64,000 nt of DNA from Rhodoferax ferrireducens. GTDB taxonomy: Bacteria > Pseudomonadota > Gammaproteobacteria > Burkholderiales > Burkholderiaceae_C. Positions 61,041-64,000 of the stretch are shown piece after piece (the first letter of the stretch is position 1; every line of letters starts with the position of its first letter). Under the pieces are notes generated by a model. It saw only the letters and a program-made list of their open reading frames with translations. It made no database searches and was not told the DNA's origin. The translations under genes and the position numbers were made by a program. The stretch covers positions 124,001 through 188,000 of the forward strand of contig MTEI01000003.1 in NCBI GenBank assembly GCA_002083775.1, in the 5' to 3' direction.

Positions 61041-61904
61041 TTGGGAATTACCTTGACGACCACAAACCATCACAGTTGTTGCTTGTGCGCCCGGCGGCGG
61101 GTGCTGTTGCAAGGCGCTGCCTTGTCGCTGGTGCTGCCCGGTGCCGGGATGCAGTTGGCCCATGCTGACGGGGTGGATGTCGGCCGAAATTCAGTCTTCA
61201 CCAAGCTGGTGCCGGCCGAAACCATCGAAAAATCGGCAGCCCAGCAGTATGCCCAGATGATGCAGCAGGCCGCCGCCCAGAAAGCCCTGGCAGGCAAAGA
61301 CCACCCGCAGGTCAAACGCTTGCGGGCCATTGCAAAAAAAACGATCCCCCACGCCTTGGGCTGGAACCCGCGTGCGCAGGATTGGAACTGGGAGGTCAAC
61401 CTGATCGGCAGCAAGCAGGTCAACGCGTTTTGCATGCCGGGTGGCAAGATTGCGTTCTACACCGGCATCCTGGACCAGCTCAAGCTGACCGACGATGAGG
61501 TCGCCACCGTGATGGGGCACGAAGTGGCCCATGCCCTGCGTGAACACGCCCGCGAGCGCATGGGCAAAACCGCCGCCACCAGCATTGGTGCGTCATTGCT
61601 TGGCCAGGTACTGGGCCTGGGGGATCTGGGCCAGACGGTGACCAACTACGGCGCGCAGTTGCTCACCCTGCAGTTCAGCCGCAGCGATGAGTCCGAGGCG
61701 GATCTGGTGGGCATGGAACTGGCGGCACGTGCCGGGTTTGACCCGCGTGCCGGTGTCAGTCTGTGGCAAAAAATGGCGATTGCCAGCAAGGGCGCGCCAC
61801 CGCAATGGTTGTCCACCCACCCGGCGGGCGCCACCCGCATTGCCGATATCGAGGCCAATTTGCCCAAGGTGCTGCCCTTGTTCACCCGCGCCCGCGCCGG
61901 TTGA
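61041..61904 (+). CDS. Exported M48-family metalloprotease
   Basis: The roughly 287-residue protein has a hydrophobic signal-like segment near the N terminus (VLLQGAALSLVLPGAGMQLAHA). The zinc site is GHEVAHALREH (HExxH) with the third ligand Glu in SRSDESEADLVGMELAA; the domain ends with STHPAGATRIADIE. It resembles LoiP/BepA-type periplasmic quality-control peptidases, without the long TPR tail of BepA. The start is uncertain: the frame opens at a TTG at 61041, with another TTG at 61053 and no ATG with a ribosome site before the signal segment. Confidence 0.85.
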   Translation: MGITLTTTNHHSCCLCARRRVLLQGAALSLVLPGAGMQLAHADGVDVGRNSVFTKLVPAETIEKSAAQQYAQMMQQAAAQKALAGKDHPQVKRLRAIAKKTIPHALGWNPRAQDWNWEVNLIGSKQVNAFCMPGGKIAFYTGILDQLKLTDDEVATVMGHEVAHALREHARERMGKTAATSIGASLLGQVLGLGDLGQTVTNYGAQLLTLQFSRSDESEADLVGMELAARAGFDPRAGVSLWQKMAIASKGAPPQWLSTHPAGATRIADIEANLPKVLPLFTRARAG

Positions 61905-61932
61905 CCCATTTCTGACCGCCGCCAGGCTGCCG

Positions 61933-62877
61933 TCAGACGGTATCGCCTTTGAGCGCCAGGGCCAGGTCGTACAGGGCGTTGCGGGGCTGGCCAGTGATCT
62001 CGGCAGCCAGTTTGACGGCTGTTTTGAGCGGCAGCTCGGCCAGCAGCAGCTTCAAAACGCGGGCGTCGGTTTCGGTGGCAAGTGCCGTGGCGCCCGGGTG
62101 CAACACCAGTGCGAACTCGCCACGGGTGCGGTTGGCATCTGCCGCCAGCCATTGTGGGAACTGGCTGGCAGGCAGGGTGGCCATCTCTTCAAACTGCTTG
62201 GTCAGCTCGCGCCCCACGGTCAAGGCGCGCTCGCCCAGCACTGCCAGCGCCTGCGCCAGCGCTTCGATGCGGTGCGGCGCTTCCAGCAGCACCACCGCAC
62301 GGACTTCAGAAGCCAGGCCCTGCACGGCATGGGCACGTTCGGTTGCTTTGGTGGGCAAAAAGCCGGCAAACACAAAGCCGCCATGCGTCGGCGCGTCTGC
62401 GGTGACGCCAGCCGCACTCAGCACGCTGGTCACACTGCTGGCGCCCGGCAAGGGCACCACCGACAGACCCGCCAGGCGTACCCCGGCCACCAAGCGGGCG
62501 CCGGGGTCGCTGATGGCGGGTGTGCCGGCATCGCTCACATAGGCCACGCGCTGACCGAGTTGCAGACGTGTCAGCACGGTTTGCACCGCCTGCGCTTCGT
62601 TGTGCTGGTGTACAGCCAACAGCTGGGCTGCGTTTTTGTCGATGCCGTAAGCGCGCAGCATGGCCTGGGTGTGCCGGGTGTCCTCGCAAGCCACCACGTC
62701 AGCCAGTTGCAACAGGTGCAGCGCGCGCAGGGTGATGTCTGCCAGGTTGCCAATCGGGGTGGCCACCACGTACAGTGCGCCAGGCAGATAATTCTGGCCT
62801 GAGGCCGCGTCATGCGCAGCCTGCAAGGCCGTGGCAAATGTGCTGGTGAGACGAGATGCGGGAGGCGAGAGCACCAT
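61933..62877 (-). CDS. rsmI: 16S rRNA (cytidine-1402-2'-O)-methyltransferase
   Basis: RsmI methylates the 2'-OH of C1402 of 16S rRNA. The 314-residue product has GALYVVATPIGNLADITLRAL, DTRHTQAMLRAYGI, SDAGTPAISDPGARLVAG and VPLPGASSVTSVLSAAG, all family hallmarks of tetrapyrrole-methylase-type folds. The ATG at 62877 is chosen because the 40 upstream residues are not conserved. That codon overlaps the start codon of the divergent yraN on the other strand within ccatgg, so the two genes have no intergenic space. Confidence 0.92.
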   Translation of the reverse strand: MVLSPPASRLTSTFATALQAAHDAASGQNYLPGALYVVATPIGNLADITLRALHLLQLADVVACEDTRHTQAMLRAYGIDKNAAQLLAVHQHNEAQAVQTVLTRLQLGQRVAYVSDAGTPAISDPGARLVAGVRLAGLSVVPLPGASSVTSVLSAAGVTADAPTHGGFVFAGFLPTKATERAHAVQGLASEVRAVVLLEAPHRIEALAQALAVLGERALTVGRELTKQFEEMATLPASQFPQWLAADANRTRGEFALVLHPGATALATETDARVLKLLLAELPLKTAVKLAAEITGQPRNALYDLALALKGDTV

Positions 62878-63268
62878 GGAGTTTCCTTCGACAAAGGTGC
62901 AGACCAAACCCTGCACCACCAAACAATCGGGCGATGCCGCCGAGACACTGGCCCTGCAGCATTTGCAGCGCGCTGGGCTGGTGCTGCTGGAGCGCAATTA
63001 TCGGTCGCCCGGCCGGGGTGGCGGTGAGATCGACCTGATCATGCGCGCACCCGACGGCACCTGTGTTTTTGTTGAGGTGCGGCTGCGCCGCTCGGCCAGC
63101 CATGGTGGTGCGGCCGCCAGCGTGGGGGGCATCAAACAGCGCCGCATTGTGTTTGCCGCGCGCCACTATTTGATGCGGCTGCGCCGCCTGCCCCCTTGCC
63201 GGTTTGATGTGGTGAGCATCGAGGCGGGGGTGGTGACCTGGTTGCAGGGTGCGTTTGAAGCCGGTTGA
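62876..63268 (+). CDS. yraN: YraN/UPF0102-family endonuclease-like protein
   Basis: The 130-residue product has the family pattern GDAAETLALQHLQRAGLVLLERNYRS, GGGEIDLIMRAPDGTCVFVEVR, where the E-x-D...E-V-R/K layout is restriction-endonuclease-like, and IKQRRIVFAARHYLMRL. The usual K after EV is Arg-Leu-Arg here. I choose the ATG at 62876; an upstream ATG at 62831 would overlap the divergent rsmI by 47 bases. The family is conserved beside rsmI in many proteobacteria, but its cellular role is not settled. Confidence 0.88.
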   Translation: MEFPSTKVQTKPCTTKQSGDAAETLALQHLQRAGLVLLERNYRSPGRGGGEIDLIMRAPDGTCVFVEVRLRRSASHGGAAASVGGIKQRRIVFAARHYLMRLRRLPPCRFDVVSIEAGVVTWLQGAFEAG

Positions 63269-63351
63269 GGCGGCGTAACGCTTTGTGACAGGTGTTGGCG
63301 CTCGCCCTCATGGCAGGAGTGGACAAACGTGGCGCGGGTATCATCGCGCCC

Positions 63352-63951
63352 ATGCTTGAGCAACGTATTCAACAACATTTCATCGACAGTGCCGACCTCA
63401 AATACCAGGCGGCACCGCTGCTGAGCGGCCCGATTGCCAACGCTGTGCAGGCCCTGCTGGCCTGCGTGACCAGCGGCGGCAAGGTGCTAATTTGTGGCAA
63501 TGGCGGGTCTGCGGCAGACGCGCAGCACTTTGCGGCTGAGTTTGTCGGGCGCTTTGAGCGTGAGCGGCCCGAACTGGCCGCCATCGCCCTCACCACCGAC
63601 AGCTCCATCCTCACGGCCGTGGGCAACGACTACGGGTTCGAGATCATTTTTTCGCGCCAGGTGCGTGCCTTGGGGCAGCCCGGTGACGTGCTGCTGGCGA
63701 TTTCCACCAGTGGCAACTCCGGCAATGTGCTCAAAGCCATCGAGGCCGCGCATGAGCGCGAGATGGTGGTGATCGGCCTGAGCGGGCACGGTGGTGGCAA
63801 GATGACCCGCGCGCTGCGCGACACGGATGTGCACATCTGTGTGCCGCATGACCGCACCGCACGCATTCAAGAGGTTCATCTGCTGACGTTGCACTGCCTG
63901 TGCGACGCGGTGGACGACCTGCTACTCGGAGACACTGAAAGTATCTTATGA
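63352..63951 (+). CDS. SIS-domain protein, phosphoheptose isomerase/DiaA type
   Basis: The 199-residue product starts at the ATG at 63352 and matches the GmhA/DiaA group: ICGNGGSAADAQHFAAEFVGRF, LTTDSSILTAVGNDYGFE, AISTSGNSGNVLKAIEAA and RIQEVHLLTLHCLCDAVD. GmhA makes heptose 7-phosphate for lipopolysaccharide; DiaA binds DnaA at the origin. The position after rsmI/yraN and before a secreted protein is where the DiaA-type member is commonly found, but the zinc-binding His/Glu set of GmhA was not checked, so both remain open. Confidence 0.84.
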   Translation: MLEQRIQQHFIDSADLKYQAAPLLSGPIANAVQALLACVTSGGKVLICGNGGSAADAQHFAAEFVGRFERERPELAAIALTTDSSILTAVGNDYGFEIIFSRQVRALGQPGDVLLAISTSGNSGNVLKAIEAAHEREMVVIGLSGHGGGKMTRALRDTDVHICVPHDRTARIQEVHLLTLHCLCDAVDDLLLGDTESIL

Positions 63952-64000
63952 CCTATCCCGCGCAACGATTGATGACCCTGCTTGCCCTGAGCGCCACGCT
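63948..64000 (+). CDS. Start of a secreted protein, possibly BON-domain (cut by window end)
   Basis: An ATG at 63948 overlaps the TGA of the SIS gene (ATGA). The 17 visible codons (MTYPAQRLMTLLALSATL) look like the beginning of a signal peptide. In related genomes a BON-domain lipoprotein follows the DiaA-type gene; this is inference from gene order, since only the leader is visible. Confidence 0.5.
   Translation, partial: MTYPAQRLMTLLALSAT

Overview
The window looks like a chromosomal segment of a betaproteobacterium of the Comamonadaceae type (Rhodoferax/Polaromonas/Acidovorax relatives). The reasons are the high G+C by eye, the family-level flavour of the housekeeping genes (recA-recX, sucCD, type-2 argC, topB with a SWIB tail, rsmI/yraN/SIS), an octaheme respiratory cytochrome with its own cytochrome b, and a roughly 50-bp interspersed hairpin repeat with a core of the form agccctt-N-aagggct followed by agctat. 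I recall such repeats from Comamonadaceae genomes; the genus itself is inference. No rRNA, tRNA or CRISPR was seen.

Layout. 1-7.3 kb: tail of an unknown Pro/Ala-rich protein, a RIO kinase, an AlkC-like DNA glycosylase, a zinc-ribbon protein with a DTW-domain tRNA modifying enzyme, a class II Fic protein, a DUF1439-like exported protein and rarD. 7.3-16.2 kb is an accessory patchwork: two AAA/DUF4143 ATPases each bracketed by the hairpin repeat, a Phd/RelE-type pair, a fragment of sbcC, a DUF1993 protein, a 5'-truncated Fic gene, and a GIY-YIG nuclease gene overlapping by 4 bp with a NERD-domain superfamily I helicase. 16.3-20.3 kb: roxA-like ribosomal oxygenase, octaheme cytochrome c plus cytochrome b operon, YchJ. 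20.3-25 kb: LysE exporter with a frameshifted AraC regulator, a Xre/RES toxin-antitoxin pair, a B12-binding-type radical SAM protein.

25-30 kb is a nucleoside salvage operon (cdd, purine nucleoside phosphorylase, deoC, a PEBP protein, deoA) followed upstream by VapBC. 30-40 kb is transport: a cation/proton antiporter, a TRAP dicarboxylate-type system (dctQMP), and a PotABCD-like ABC importer. 40-49.5 kb: AIM24-like protein, ParA-like ATPase, a TA pair in which both genes carry one in-frame stop, topB-SWIB, a SET methyltransferase, a monofunctional biotin ligase, a SPOR protein, a TctDE-like two-component system and a MarR regulator.

49.6-64 kb: recA (with a probable LexA site) and recX, argC, sucCD with a clear terminator, a PP2C phosphatase-FHA-GAF/GspE ATPase cluster, a long acetyl-CoA hydrolase/transferase, an M48 protease, rsmI and yraN head-to-head with overlapping start codons, a SIS-domain protein, and the start of a secreted protein cut by the window edge.

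The most unusual signal is the hairpin repeat: I count 16 copies. Three supply the stop codon of the gene they abut (recA, the GspE-like gene, the Fic remnant) and three lie in-frame inside coding sequence (purine nucleoside phosphorylase, topB, argC). The second is the translationally coupled NERD-helicase/GIY-YIG pair, and the third is the phospho-signalling secretion-ATPase cluster.
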